Part shown: in pieces, positions 23,061 to 35,713 of the stretch
Position numbering within the stretch: position 1 is the first letter of the stretch
Layout: each line of letters begins with the position of its first letter
DNA from: Tubiluchus corallicola
Taxonomy: Eukaryota > Priapulida > Priapulimorpha > Priapulimorphida > Tubiluchidae
Assembly (NCBI GenBank): GCA_030141605.1
Contig: JAQGDQ010000002.1
Coordinates: 1,780,501-1,844,500 of the forward strand
Length of the DNA: 64,000 nt
Direction: 5' to 3'
Made by a program: the position numbers and the translations under genes
Notes under the pieces: model-generated
The model's input: only the letters and a program-made list of their open reading frames with translations
What the model was told of the DNA's origin: nothing
Databases searched by the model: none

Positions 23061-23673
23061 GGGACGGTATGAAAAAGGCCATACATCATGATCCGAAAAA
23101 AACACTACCACAATTGAAAGTTGAATCTTACCATACTAGTACGATAAAGTATTGTTGTGTAATTCGGTACCAAGCGCCTGTAAGATCTACTATAGGAATG
23201 GCAAAAAATAATAATAAATTTACCCCTACTACCCCTACTGTAACAGAACTGCTGTTGTAGCTTCCATACTGCTGTATTTATCTTAGTTTGCCCAACTACA
23301 TAATTGTGCACGTGATATAAATTTATTTAGAGCTACTTTTACTTAATTAATAATTTTGTGAGAGATATGATGATTTAGTTAGGCCCTAGCTATTAACTAA
23401 AAACTATTAATTAGATCGTAATGGTCGTTTTAAATTATGTGGTCACTAGTAACAAACTTTTAATATCAATTCAAATTTAGAAGTGTCTTACCTAAAGTAA
23501 CTACCATAACACAACCCCAATTAATGCTATATATATACTGATATACTGATATATATATATGTATAGAGTATACTATAGTACAGGCAAATGTTTTAGATGT
23601 AAGCTAAACTATAAGTGCAACGAGAAATTCAAGACAATTACTATTAACATACAGTTCTCTATAATAAAACTAC

Positions 23674-23708
23674 ATGCAATATCTTTCTCTCCTTCCCCCT
23701 CTCTCCCT

Positions 23709-23801
<93 letters not shown>

Positions 23802-23802
23802 T
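23674..23802. repeat. (CT)n(CA)n microsatellite
   Basis: About 110 bases of pyrimidine-rich CT repeats pass directly into eight CA dinucleotides. Open frames on both strands here are repeat artefacts. Confidence 0.95.
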
Positions 23803-24755
23803 ACAAAATTATCGTACACATATATATACTGTACATTTTCCATGTTTTTCATCTCTATTTATACGCTGCAGTGACTTGCAGTGAACAAACGTGAGAACGT
23901 GTTTTATACCATCAAGGTGGGTGAGGCTAAACACGGCTTGCGATCTGTGTATTGAGTATTTTTTTCGATGACTTGCTTGTCAATTTCATGTAGTCCATTA
24001 AGTATATAAGACTTGTACATTTTTGGGACTCACTGACAAATTGCTACTACATGTGTGCACATTCGTAATTGTAGTGACGATATAAAAGATATGGAGGGGA
24101 TGATGGATGAGGTATTCATTGAGCACCTTAGCACAATAAATTGTTGTTCTATACTATTATTCGTTTTTTACCCATCTTGAAAACGTTAATTTACATGTAA
24201 TTTTCTTTACATTTGCAGCATCCTTGCTACAAAGGATTATTAATCTATTTCACTCGAAATTATCTTTGGTTCCAACACTGTAGTTGCAAGCAATTGTTTA
24301 TATTGAAGCGGCACTGGCTCTGATGAAGCGAAGAGGTCTTGAAGTTAAACTGAACAACAAGAAATAAACAAATAAGTTGAGAAAAGAAACGCATAAGCGG
24401 TGTTTACCAGAATGTGTATGCATTATTGCACAAAAATCACTTTAATAATTGTTTTCAATGAACATGGCAGGCCTCGTTAATGCGGCATTTTTCTGCAAAT
24501 ATTTGCTATTGATTTTTATATGCAGCTTGATACGCAATAACGCGTTTCCGATGTCTGGTAAACAGTAACGCCACTTAACGCAATTGCAAAAATCTCTGGC
24601 AGGAACTTGCCATTATGATTGGTACAAACAGGCTGCAGGGAAGACTGCAATGGCCACGCATCACCTGTTTCGCCTGAGTACAATAATTGGTGTAGTAATA
24701 TTACCTTGTCCTTATCCAAGAATACTTTATCCAAAGAAATAAGGACCTAGATGGT
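23803..24755. other. Intergenic DNA, no gene seen
   Basis: No supported exon. A 72-codon minus-strand frame (24516-24734) has no recognised domain and could be part of the adjoining minus-strand LINE relic. Confidence 0.4.
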
Positions 24756-24759
24756 AACA

Positions 24760-25190
24760 ATCTTTAAACGGTCCTCTCTCATATGCTTTTGAAACTGACA
24801 ACCGATGAAGCACTGATGGTTGATGATGAAAGATGATTCCATGGTTGAACTACACGATGCCCAAAGAAGTGTGGTTTGATGCTGGTTCTAACTGGTTTCA
24901 CAAATAACAGACTCATGACCACAAAGAATTCTGTGAGGCCTGGAAAAAGTTTGTCTCACTCAGAACAGTATTTCCACTAATTATTTTGAAGCAGTTCACA
25001 AGGTCTACAGTCTCACGCCTTTGCTTGAGAGCAGAAATTGAAGTGGGATCCTTATTCAACAGCAAGACAAGTGCATCTATGCTGAGATCTGTCGAGAGCA
25101 TTTTTGTGTGTTGCATACTGGGATGACCATACAATCGTCGCATATTCCACAAAGATACGAACAACAGCTTTATAGAGAGGAATAATTACT
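24760..25190 (-). pseudogene. LINE reverse-transcriptase 3'-end remnant
   Basis: On the minus strand, blocks typical of the C-terminal region of non-LTR retrotransposon ORF2 occur in order but in different frames: LYKAVVRIFVEYATIVWSSQ, then KNALDRSQHRCT, then LKQRRETVDLVNCFKIISGN, and HFFGHRVVQPWNHLSSS. The polymerase core is absent. It ends next to the truncated exon copy at 25230, so its insertion may have cut that copy short. Confidence 0.6.
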
Positions 25191-25229
25191 GCTGCTTTTC
25201 TCGATATCACACACCAAAATTAATATTAA

Positions 25230-25425
25230 CTGCAAATAATGGGCATCTTAAGAAAGATTCAAGCTCATGTAAAATTGAGGGTTATGCTGTTATAAATGCA
25301 AAAGTGCAAAACGATTTGAAGGTGATGGATGATGGAAATGAGGAGTATGTAAAAATTAACCCAGTTCCTGCAGTTGAGGATTATCAGTTGCAAGATTTTC
25401 AACATTCCTGTAAGTACTGTATGAA
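25230..25425 (+). pseudogene. Diverged, truncated copy of exon 1 of the BTB-BACK-jacalin gene
   Basis: This stretch matches 28156-28355 closely at DNA and protein level. Shared peptides include ANNGHLK, NDLKVMDDGNEE and LQDFQHS, and the splice donor T|GTAAGT is kept in the same phase. The frame is open throughout, but the first about 70 nt of the exon, including the start codon and any 5' acceptor, are missing. Because the donor phase is kept it could in principle splice to the BTB exon at 31058, but with no start visible it is more likely a relic of a tandem duplication. Confidence 0.7.
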
Positions 25426-26225
25426 TCAGCTGTGTCGGTAAATAATATGGAGAGTGGTGGTATACAAGTACTGTACGAGGTGTGTAACTACGTTTAGATA
25501 TGCTTGAACATCGTAACAATCTGATACAGCAAACAGTTGACCCTGCAAAAGCGAAACGTCTGCTTGTCGTGAAGACAGCAGGTCGTGGGGAATCAAAGGA
25601 GCTCGCCCAATGAACTGGCTAATTCACCGATGAACGAGGATCTTTGTTATTGCTGGTTTGCATACGGTGTGGGTTGCTGGCTGCTGCGGCGAAATTTCGA
25701 AAATATTCGAATCTTACTTAAACTTTGTTAATTATGTTCTTAAGTTTATTAGTATAGTAGGTAAAGCAAAATACGAGCATTTTCCTATAAAGTCATCAGT
25801 GGTAATTAAATTTTACATAGTTGTGATTTACGTGATAAATCTAAATTATTTCTACAATACTCGCACTAATATCAGAACCCACTTTTTCTTCTCTTATTGT
25901 GGGCCTTTGGAATTCATTTAAAAGTGAAATTGTTGAAGCATTAAATCTGGCTCGATTTCGAAAATCGTTGGGGGAGAGACTGTCAAAAAGCCTTAGTAGA
26001 TTTCGGAAGGAAGTTTGAAAGTTTTGTTTAATTTTACAAAATTAATGATGATTCAGGAAGATTATCCGACTTTTAACTGAGGTGTGTGGTGGTTAATATT
26101 ACGAGCTATATGTAAGAAATCGTATCTTAGAAGAAACAAACTAACATAAATATGTAGGAGATTGAATAACAGGAAAGTGTGATTATTCAGTGAATAACAG
26201 GAAAGTGTAAATTTTTGGTAGGGGA
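25426..26225. other. Intergenic DNA, no gene seen
   Basis: An 87-codon open frame at 25658-25921 has no family signal. No other structure seen. Confidence 0.4.
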
Positions 26226-27470
26226 CTCACAACATGGATTTATATGAGACTGGTCATCTTAACCAACCTGTTAGCTTTTTTGGATGATGTTACACGGTCC
26301 ATCGATGAAGGTAGCCACTTGGTGCTATTTACTTAGACTTTGCCAAAGCTTGATAAAGTACTACATCAAAGGATTTTAAAGAAGCTTGCTGTACATGGTA
26401 TACCATTATCGGGGGCAGTTGGCAAATGGATTGAATGTTGGTTGACTGGGCGGAAACAAAGAGTAGTTATTGATGGACACATGTCATCATTTCTACAGGT
26501 CAAGAGTGGTGTTCCACAGGGGTCTGTTCCCAGTCCACTACTCTTTGTAATTTTCATCAATGATATTGAGGCATCTGTGCACAGTAATTTGATTAAATTT
26601 GCCAATGACACAAAAATTTATAGAAAGGTACCATCTGAGCATGAAGCTAGTGAGTTGCAAAGTGATTTAGATGAATTATGCAGGTGGAGTGTGGATTGGC
26701 AGATGATTTTTAATGTCGATAAATGCAAGGTCATGCGCTTTGGATACAACAACCCTGGTAAAGAGTAGTAGATGAATGGAGTACAGTTCGCATCCTACAG
26801 ACAAGAAAAGGGTTTGGGTGTGACAGTAACTAATGACTTGAAATCTGCAAGCCAGTGTGCTGAGGTGGTGAAGAATGCTAATCAAACATTAGGAATGATA
26901 AAAAGACAGTTTGTATGTAGAGACATCAGGGCAATCATGAAATTGTACAAGAGCTTGGTAAGACCTAAATTAGAGTACTGTGTACAAGCCTGGAATCCCC
27001 ACTATAGAAAAGACATTAAACTTCGAGAGGGTGTGCAATGTAGGGTGACCAGCATGATTGAAGGTATGGAGGAAATGTCATATCAAGAGAGGCTTAGAAA
27101 ATGTTCACTTACAACCTTAGAGTTGAGGAGAGATTTGATACAAATGTATAAAATTATGCATAGGTTAGGTGGCATTGAAAGAGAAAAAATGTTTACACTG
27201 GTAAGTGATGACAGAACCAGGGGGCATTCTCTAAATTTTTTTAAATACAGAGCTAAATTGGATTGTAGAAAATATTTTTTCACGGAAAGAGTGGTTAGAG
27301 AGTGGAATCAACTTCCGTCTGAAATTGCTGAAGCTTCTTCAGTGAACAAGTTCAAGAACAAGCTGGATAGATATTTAGATACGAAATATGGGGTTACAAT
27401 GAGCTTGCTCGATTTACCTTTATCACTCTTATATTCTAAGAGTGGCGGTATGGTATAGTATGGTATTCAT
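26226..27470 (+). pseudogene. 5'-truncated CR1/L2-like LINE, reverse transcriptase broken
   Basis: The plus strand encodes most of a CR1/L2/Jockey-type reverse transcriptase. A frameshifted start contains VTRSIDEGSHLVLFT. An open frame at 26340-26768 carries SGVPQGSVPSPLLFVIFIND and the catalytic box as FANDTK. A second frame at 26772-27458 runs from GLGVTVTNDL through LEYCVQAWNPHYRKDIKL to RVVREWNQLPSEIAEASSV. The two are separated by one in-frame TAG (26766-26768). The usual FADD active site reads FAND, so the second catalytic Asp is lost. The 5' endonuclease region is absent. The 3' end shows a short GGTAT-rich tail near 27447-27470. Its position between the exon copy and the real exon shows that it inserted in or after the duplication. 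Confidence 0.85.
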
Positions 27471-28065
27471 TAAGTATGAGCAAAAGAGAAGAAAGCTAAA
27501 TTGTCACTATATGGCAAGAGAATTGTCTTGGATCAGTTAAAACGAAGTTAGTGAAGAGTGTATAAAGATTAGAATATTCTTGTTTGAATCACTAGTATTG
27601 TCATCATTAATACTGATGTCTGGGGTCGAATCAGTGAAGAACAATGGAATGAAATTGGAAGTTAACTAGTTTTGTGTGACCACTGCTGGGTTCTCTGAAT
27701 TCTTTTTGCTTTCTTTATGAATGTCATTTCTAAATGCTTAAAATGAGACAATGAAACATTTAATCAGTTTTCTAGATCAATGATTTTGCTAATTATATTA
27801 ATAGGTTTAACCACTGTCGACAGTTGTAAATGTAAAACCACTAAAAAGCCTTGCTTTTTGTGCAAATTATTAACACTATGCAGCTGTTTTACTTTTTTGT
27901 TTAAGCAGGTCAACTAAAACATCACTGCAAACTCTAATGGGAGTTGACGGAACTGAGCTCAGCATAAGCCTTTTCGGATGCACCAATTTGATCTTGTTTA
28001 TTTAGACAAGACATAGATTACTATTACATTCGTGTAGCTCTTTGTTTTGTCATTATTCTTATTTA
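27471..28065. other. Spacer and probable 5' region of the BTB-BACK-jacalin gene
   Basis: No coding sequence recognised. A possible 3' splice site TTCTTATTTAG lies at 28058-28068 just before the first coding exon, so an upstream non-coding exon may exist here or further 5'. Confidence 0.4.
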
Positions 28066-28082
28066 GTAGTTCATTTGCTACA

Positions 28083-31000
28083 ATGTTGCCTAGTTCAAAT
28101 GATGAAAAATCTGAGGAAGAAGAACATAATAGTGCAACTATTGGCATTTCTTTAATTGCAAATAATGGGCATCTTAAGGAGGATTCAAGCTCAAGCAAAA
28201 TTGATGGTTATACTGTTGTAAATGCAAAAATGCCAAATGATTTGAAGGTGATGGATGATGGAAATGAGGAGCATGTGAAAATGAACCCACTTCCTGTGGT
28301 TGAGGATTATCACTTGCAAGATTTTCAACATTCATGTAAGTGCTGTATGTAATACATATACTTACTGTGTCAGTGTGAACTTTGGGATTATTCAATAACA
28401 AATATATTTGCAGTTAAGATGGTATGAGCGTACTCACTGCTAAGCAGGTTTGCTAGTGTGGATCAATCATGCTTTGATATATAATTTTGAAATATTGGGA
28501 AGGAAAATTTCTTTCAAATTTTTATATATATAAACCAATAAGCAAAGCATATCATTAATAAGCAATATCAAAGCAATAAGCAATATCATATCATTAATAA
28601 GGAACATTAAAGCCATCGTTATGGTTTCTAACAAAGAAGACTGACTGCACTTCGAGTCGAGCATCCCTGGTTTTTACACAGTCCAGCACTAAGTGGCAGG
28701 GTTCATTATTAATATCGAATAGTTGTCGAAAAATCTTTAACCTTTAGTACAACTGCTAACTAAGAGTTAATCAGTCAAAATTTACACTTTTTTAAAGACT
28801 TCTCTAAAAGGCTACTACAAAGCTATTATTAATACTTTGGTTGCATATATTCGCAATTGTATCGCAAGAACTTTAAATAGTTATAATTATAATTTTAATC
28901 ACTGAAACAAACTTCGCGCAAATTTTACGATTATTAGTTGTAATTTTAGGTTCTGCTTTCTGATGTCAGTTATGTAACTGCGTAGCTGTACCTGATATTA
29001 TCAAGCAATAACAACTATGTAGTACTGCTGAAAGCAGAAAATTGTGTGTAAAAAGGGGTTCTTCCTAAACCATTCTTTTAGTACATGTCATTGATATACA
29101 TAGTTGTAAAAACTAAATTGGTTAAGTAATTTGGTTCCTAAAGGTGATCACTGTATTTTAGTTGAACAAATTTGTTGTATATTTTGTTTTAAATTCAAGT
29201 TTTTGTCTTCTAAACAACTGAGCACTTTGAATAATATGTATAATTGCCTTTGGTATATAATCATATTTTAGTTGATAAGTTTTATTTTATTTTTATAAAC
29301 CAGTATAAAATTTTTGTAAACTGTTTATAAATCTAAAATAATACCTTGCTTTATATTCAAAAACTAAGTTGTACTTAGCTTTCTGAGTACAGCTGAAACT
29401 AAGTTGTTCTTAGTTTTTAAATACAAAGTTTTCTGTTTTTATAGATTGTTATGTTTGACAGTGTTACACTGATGTAGCTGGCATGAACAATGTTAAGTTA
29501 CACACTCTAACAGCCTTTATGGTACTTTATATTTATACTTTTTAATAATAATGGTATTTCAGACATTTTTTCTGCCATGCTAATAAATACTTCAAACTAG
29601 GTCGACCTATTGTAGTCATTTGACCATTCATAGAGCAAACAGGAAATAAACAGACTTGGCTCACTTAACAGTACAAAATAGATATCATCTTTTTCAGTAG
29701 CCCAAGTCATCTTCTTTTCTGCAGTGTAAAGCTTTATTTCACTAGTTTGGGGTAAAATCTTGACAATGTATTAATTATCAAGTTACTTTTTCCAAAGGTT
29801 ATAGCAAATTTTTTTAGCAGTAAAAGATTATAAACTATTGGATATGTAACAGTATTGCTTACTGAGTTATTACTACTCACTACCAATGTGTCATCAGAAT
29901 TATCTACTCATAGCAACTTTGTAGTGAGAGTTTAAATGATTCAATTTAGTCATAAGAAGAGAAAAGGGTAACCCCTGGGCCCTGGTGCTAAAACCTTGAC
30001 TTTAATGTGTTGTCATCATAGTCCTACATCAATTAGAAAATTACAAGATAGCAACTTACAATTACAAGATAATTAATTTTTCATGCAGGGCAGAGGTTAC
30101 CACCAAATAAAATATGCATTAAACCTAATATAAACTAAATTTGTTAAAAATCTTCCAGTATACGTTAAATAAATCAAGATTAGTGTGTTAGGTGACTAAA
30201 GGTCTATTATGTATATTGTATATGTATATTATACAGCCACACCATGTATGTAAACTGTATGACAAATAACTAATAATCATCCACAGGGTACAGGATATTT
30301 GGGCGCTGCTGTTTGGGTGTGGAAAAATTTGGTGCGGTCATTTGGGTGTCAGCGTCGATGCACAAGTTGTGTCCAACATGACTTGATCATGTAAAAACAC
30401 CTTATTTCTGTTTTGCACTACAAATCACTAACAGTTTGTGCCTAACAGTTTAAAACTGAATCCTCGTCCATTACCTGATTACCATGGAATTTTTAAAACA
30501 TTTACAGGTTTTGTTTGATCTAACTGAACATTCAATAAGTACTAAACACTCCCTCTGGGACTTCCACGAAATTTTTTCACGAATTTTTTTTTGTACGTGG
30601 TGTTTGATCAAATTTTGCAAGAAAAGAACCAGCAAAATGATTCCTATTTTGACACCCTATACCGCCTTCCTTCACAAAGATTCTTGCAAATCTCTTAGAT
30701 AGTTTTTGCGTAATGGGCTTTCTACCATACAAACAAAAAACAACCATATAAATAGACAACAAACACAAACAAACTGTGTTGAACTAGAACTTCCTTGGCA
30801 GAGGTAAAAATAATTGTCACCGCAGTAACTCTAACCCCAAAAACATATTTTACGAAGTTCATCATTTTTTCCTGTGTCATTTTTACCTTCTTTTCCATTT
30901 GTGCTATTTTTTCCTGTGCCATTTTTTTCTGTGGCATTTTAACCTACTTCTCCATTTGTGCCATTTTTTCCTGTGCCATTTTTACATACATTCCTTTTTA

Positions 31001-33896
31001 AATTACATTCTTTAAATGTAATTGAGCATATATATTTTCATTTTTCCCTTTTTTCAGCTGAGCTATTGAGAGGTTTGGCAAAACTTAGAGGAGATGGACA
31101 ATTTTGTGATGTCATACTTTGTGTAGATGGTCTAGAGATTCCTTGTCATCGTGTAGTAGTGTCTGCTTTTAGCCCCTATTTTGAAGCCTTGTTTGGGCCA
31201 AACTTTAAGCGCAATGAAAGCAAATCAGATAACAAAGTGCATTTGTATTCTTTTAATGGAAAATCCCTGGAAAAACTAATAGAATATGCTTATACAGGAG
31301 AATTGACGATAAGCACAGAATCTGTGCAAGATCTGTTGTTAGCAGCCAATTACCTTCAGTTGGATAATGTTCAGGTAGCCTGCTGCAGGTTCCTAGGCAA
31401 CTGTTTGGAACCACAAAACTGCATTGGGATTCACAGATTTGCAAAGATGCTAAACTGCAGTAGTTTTATTGATACTAGCTGGGCTTTCACTTTAAGACAC
31501 TTTGCCAAGGTCTCTATCACAGAAGAATTTCTCCAGCTACCTCATGAGGAACTTATTCAGATTCTGACTGATAAGAACATTTGCGTTGTGGTGCAGGATG
31601 TGATACCAGTGGTCTCTGCCCAAGAACAATTTCTTTGTGAGGCTGCTTTGAAATGGCTTCAGTATGACCCAACTCATAGAATAGGAGTTTTTCAAAAAGT
31701 TTTGGAATGTATCCGATTACAGATGCTTACATCTGAATACCGTGATGCTTTAACTTTGCATCCACTGTTGTGTAAGAGGGCAAACTTTCTCTCACATATC
31801 AGGCTAGCTGAAATGTCCGAGCCATATACTGTGAGAACTTTTGATGGTAAGCAGACAGGAAGTTGTACTATATTTTTGAATGGATTTCATTTTGTACATG
31901 TACTATTCACTCTAAGAGTCTGCAAGATCTCAAGTTAATTTTATGTCCAGCGAAACTATTTCTTGCCTGATTTTTGTTCCCTGAGAAATCATTTTATCAA
32001 TTAATCTTGTTTTGAGTTTGAAAAACGTCACACAGACTGCTAGTCCAGACTTTTTTGTACTTGTACTTGAGTTATAAAAAATAGAAATTAGGTTATAATT
32101 TTCATTTTTTTGGTACACTTTAGCATTTAGACATGTTTTCTGTAATTTTGTAAAAACCTTGATTACCTGTTATAAGAAAGTTGTTTTGTTGAACGGCTGA
32201 ATTGTTAAATAATGTAAGTGTATGTTATTGTTGTTGCTGTCGTTGGTGGTGTTGCTGCTTGTGTTGTCACTGCTGTTGTTGTTTTTGCTGCTGCTACTGC
32301 TTTTAAATTATTACTTAAATGAATTTACTAGATCAGTGAAATTTCATTTCAGAACCTAAAGTTAGAAGAGGAGCTATGCATTATGCTAACAGATCTATAT
32401 TCCCCTTAACTTCCACATTTGGTGATCCGCTTATCTGTGATGGTTGTCAAGAGTATACTATTGAGACAGTTACAATCTGGACAAGAGAGTGGGACAATAC
32501 TATAATTGTTTCTGGTAAATGTTGTTATTGCTAATTGAAAATTCTTAATGTAATAGTAATCCTACTGGCTCCAAGCAAATTTATTATATTCTCTTGTATA
32601 TTTACAATTTATTTTTTTAACTTATAAGTATGTTTCTCTATTAAATAACAGAAATTAGATAGTAACAATATGAGAAACAATATGAGAATTTACTTTTAAA
32701 AGAAACTTATATCCACAGTGACTGTTTTAAACACTTCTGCTGTTAGAAAAACATTTATATATAAATAATAGAATAATAATAAGTATAGCTTAAAATTTGT
32801 GCCGTTTTCATAACTGCTGGTATCAGCTAATGAGTTGTATGGTCTTTTCATACAGTACTGTACCAAACACAAACAGCTATGTGAAACATTTGCATAAATT
32901 TAAAATCATTGTTATTACAAACATTTGTGCTAGCCATGCATATCCGGTAAACAACTAAAATTTAACTGCAAAGTAAAGCATAAAGCTTGCCAAATGTTTA
33001 CAGAAAAGCCTTTTTAAACATATTAACCTCATTGTGTTGAATTATGCAATATTTTGGCAAATTTTAATTTTTGTTTTAATAGTTTTTTGCCTGTTTACTG
33101 TTTGGTAATCACGAAAATTCAGGAAAATGCAGATATTGAAAAATTTAACTTTGTAAGGCATTTTAATTTTAAGTAATGATTTTGTAGTTAAAACTACCAA
33201 ATGTATGAATTTGAAAACATGTCACAAATGCATTATCAAAATGGTATTTTCACTGCAAAATGACTGTTTAAGCATAAGAGTTTTGCCTGACAAACTTTAT
33301 TTTATTTTCAACGGTTTACATTTTTAGGTTTAAAGATTGTTTATAGAAAGCTGCAATTAGGGCAAGAAGGAAAAAAGCTTTGCTGTACTGAGGGCACAAT
33401 AACTAAAACAGAAGATGCTGAAAGAGTTGAATTTATTCATGGCGGCCAGACGACCAATGAAGAATCATTTACACTTGAAAAAGATGAGAAAATTATTAAA
33501 GTGGATGTGCAGCATGGTTGGTTAATTGACAGTTTGAAGTTCTATACTAACAAGGGTAGAGAGTTTGGACCATATGGGGGAATTGGTGGAGATAAGGGTA
33601 CTGAAAAACTGAGGTCTGGAGAATTAGGCCACTTACATGGCATTTGTGGCAACATTAGTACAACAGAAGGCTCACCAGTTATAACAAATTTGCAGTTTGT
33701 TTGGCTTTTCCACAGCTTGAAGAAAAACGACCAGTCTAACACAGATGATTATGATGAGAACGAATGGAGCGAGCTCCCCAGGGAATGGCTTGATTACGAT
33801 TCCCCAAGTGGAGAATTTTACGGCTACAGTGATTTTGATATTTATGATGATTATGACGATTATGAAGATGATGTAGATTTTGATGATAATGGTTGA
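28083..33896 (+). CDS. BTB-BACK protein with C-terminal jacalin-like domain, four exons
   Basis: Coding exons 28083-28335, 31058-31846, 32353-32514 and 33328-33896 join in phase 1 at every intron, all GT-AG, giving 590 aa. Residues 1-84 are acidic and unstructured. A BTB/POZ domain runs from about 97 to 205 (FCDVILCVDG, then CHRVVVSAFSPYFEALF, then EYAYTGELTIS) and a BACK domain from about 210 to 325. In kelch-like proteins this pair recruits Cullin-3. Kelch repeats are absent; instead about 370-520 looks like a jacalin-type beta-prism fold, with GWLIDSLKFYTNKGREFGPY at 465-484 and Gly-rich turns. The tail (about 525-590) is strongly Asp/Tyr-rich. BTB-BACK is certain, jacalin-like probable from the DSLKFYTN...GPYG motif. 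A likely role is a Cullin-3 adaptor that recognises a glycan or protein through the prism domain; this is inference. ATTAAA at 34067-34072 may be the poly(A) signal. Confidence 0.85.
30861..31000. repeat. Degenerate minisatellite in BTB gene intron 1
   Basis: Repeated, imperfect units built on TTCCTGTGCCATTTTT and CCATTTGTGCCATTTTT occur four or so times, ending about 55 nt before the BTB exon. The T-rich units overlap the region where a branch point and polypyrimidine tract would lie. Confidence 0.6.
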
Positions 33897-35405
33897 GAAA
33901 TGTGATCTATGTAAATTATACTTATATGTGTAACAGCTACAGAATTTTTATTTCATTTTCAGCTAATCAATCAGCTGTCCACAAATCGCCATAGTTAAAG
34001 CTGCATTACGGAGTCTTGAAGTGGAATGCATAAAATATTAGGCTTAACATCAATTTTTTGTTTTCTATTAAAGCAAAAACTAAACATATTGAACTTTCAC
34101 ATTTTAGCATTAAATGACAGTAAAATGTTTTTGAAACGTCATTTTTATGATCATTTTCTCGCTTTAAGAATTCTCTTTAAGAATTAGTATTGAAATGGCA
34201 AAAAATTTATACTTATTTTTAAACTCTGATTGTAACTCGTGGGAGTGGCCATTTTTCTTGTGGTTTTCTTATTATCAAGCCCAGATCCTTGTCTTGAAGG
34301 ACCATCTATTAGATTTAAGTGCAACTTTAAAGCGCCTTTTTCAAAGTCCGTTTTTTGTGTGGTTGCTACTTGTTAAAGAATTTTTGTAAAAACTGGTCAC
34401 AAACAAGGACAAACTTTAGCTGTGATTTTCTCAAAATTATGTTTTTAACGTGCGATATACTGCTCAACTTCATTGCTGATTACCTCAGCTAAGAAACGTC
34501 CCAGGCAATGAACTTGGTATCAAAATGATCCTTGTAAAATGGAGATTTAGGATAGGTTAATAGCTAAAAAAAGCATAATTGCCAATGTGCTGTGCAAGCA
34601 AACAAATAAGACAGCAAAACTTGAAAGTTTGAATCTCAAGCACTACCTGCATAATGCATTCTAGTGCTGTTTGCACAGATAATCATTTGATAAAAATATA
34701 AAACGCTGTTTGTTGGCAGGTCATGAATGTTAGCTTGCAGATCTGGGCCATCTTGTATGCTACATACTTATTACAGCTGACTATGTTTTTAAATATGGAT
34801 AACTACCTGTACCTTACATATTGATTCTGAATAATCGGTTTGGTAGTTATAATGGAAAAGCCGCTCTCTCCGCAAACTGTGTAAATTGGTTTGAGGAAAG
34901 CTAAACATAACAGTTGTCCATGTTGTATAGAAATTATAAGAATGTAAAGTTTTGTAGAACTTGTACTGAAAAATAATGGAAAAGATAAAATTTGCAAAAA
35001 TAATAGTGAACAATAATAGTATATTTTGTTTTGTTTTTTGTTGTGTAGATATTTGCTTTAAAAAATGTGTGAAACAAGAAATGCTGAATCTAAAAAAGGA
35101 AGAAATTAATGTGAAATGGTGTAATAACCAGGGTTGTCTGAGTTTCGTACTGCACAGTTTTGTAGTAAAAATAACTTTCAGTGGAACATATTGCTTTATT
35201 GGAGTGATAACAGTGCCATGTTTTTTGTGAAAAGTTTAATGTGCATTACTGGAGCATATGCAAGGTAGTCTTGACCTCCCAAGTTTATAATTGACTCTCT
35301 GACATATTTTCTGCTATGATGCTTAGATTGAAATGAAGGAACAACAACCAGTTGCCAGAAAATTTTTTAGCCAGTCTCTTTTCATGTGCACTATAAGAGC
35401 ACCAT
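33897..35405. other. 3' UTR and intergenic DNA, no gene seen
   Basis: AT-rich; short open frames only, none with a domain or splice context. Confidence 0.45.
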
Positions 35406-35410
35406 GTGCA

Positions 35411-35554
35411 CCATACGGTATGATGTATATATATATATATATATATACCGTATACACACACACACACACACACATAAATTTACATATAAAATATATATAT
35501 AATATATACATATATATGTATATACATATACCATACTGTATTATATAATTTATT

Positions 35555-35612
<58 letters not shown>

Positions 35613-35652
35613 TGTATATATATATACAAATAAATTATATAATACAGTATGG
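35411..35652. repeat. Nested hairpins with (TA)n and (CA)n cores
   Basis: Two palindromes lie side by side. The first has ATACGGTA and TACCGTAT arms around a TA repeat (35413 to about 35453), followed by a CA run at 35453-35474. The second spans 35531-35652: its arm starts CCATACTGTATTATATAATT and is mirrored exactly at the right end, with at least 30 perfect bases each side of a TA core. It could be a miniature inverted-repeat element or a cruciform-prone site. It ends 55 nt before the LINE insertion. Confidence 0.8.
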
Positions 35653-35713
35653 TTTTAAGTGCATTGTAATTTAAGTTTATGATTTATAAGTAATTTAAAT
35701 GCAAATACATACA

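Noticed and set aside
23559-23894. Open frames with Arg-Glu or Ser-Leu repeats
   Set aside because: Products of the CT/CA microsatellite.
30722-30937. Minus-strand frame with heptad-like Lys/Met/Gln repeats
   Set aside because: Antisense reading of the intronic minisatellite.
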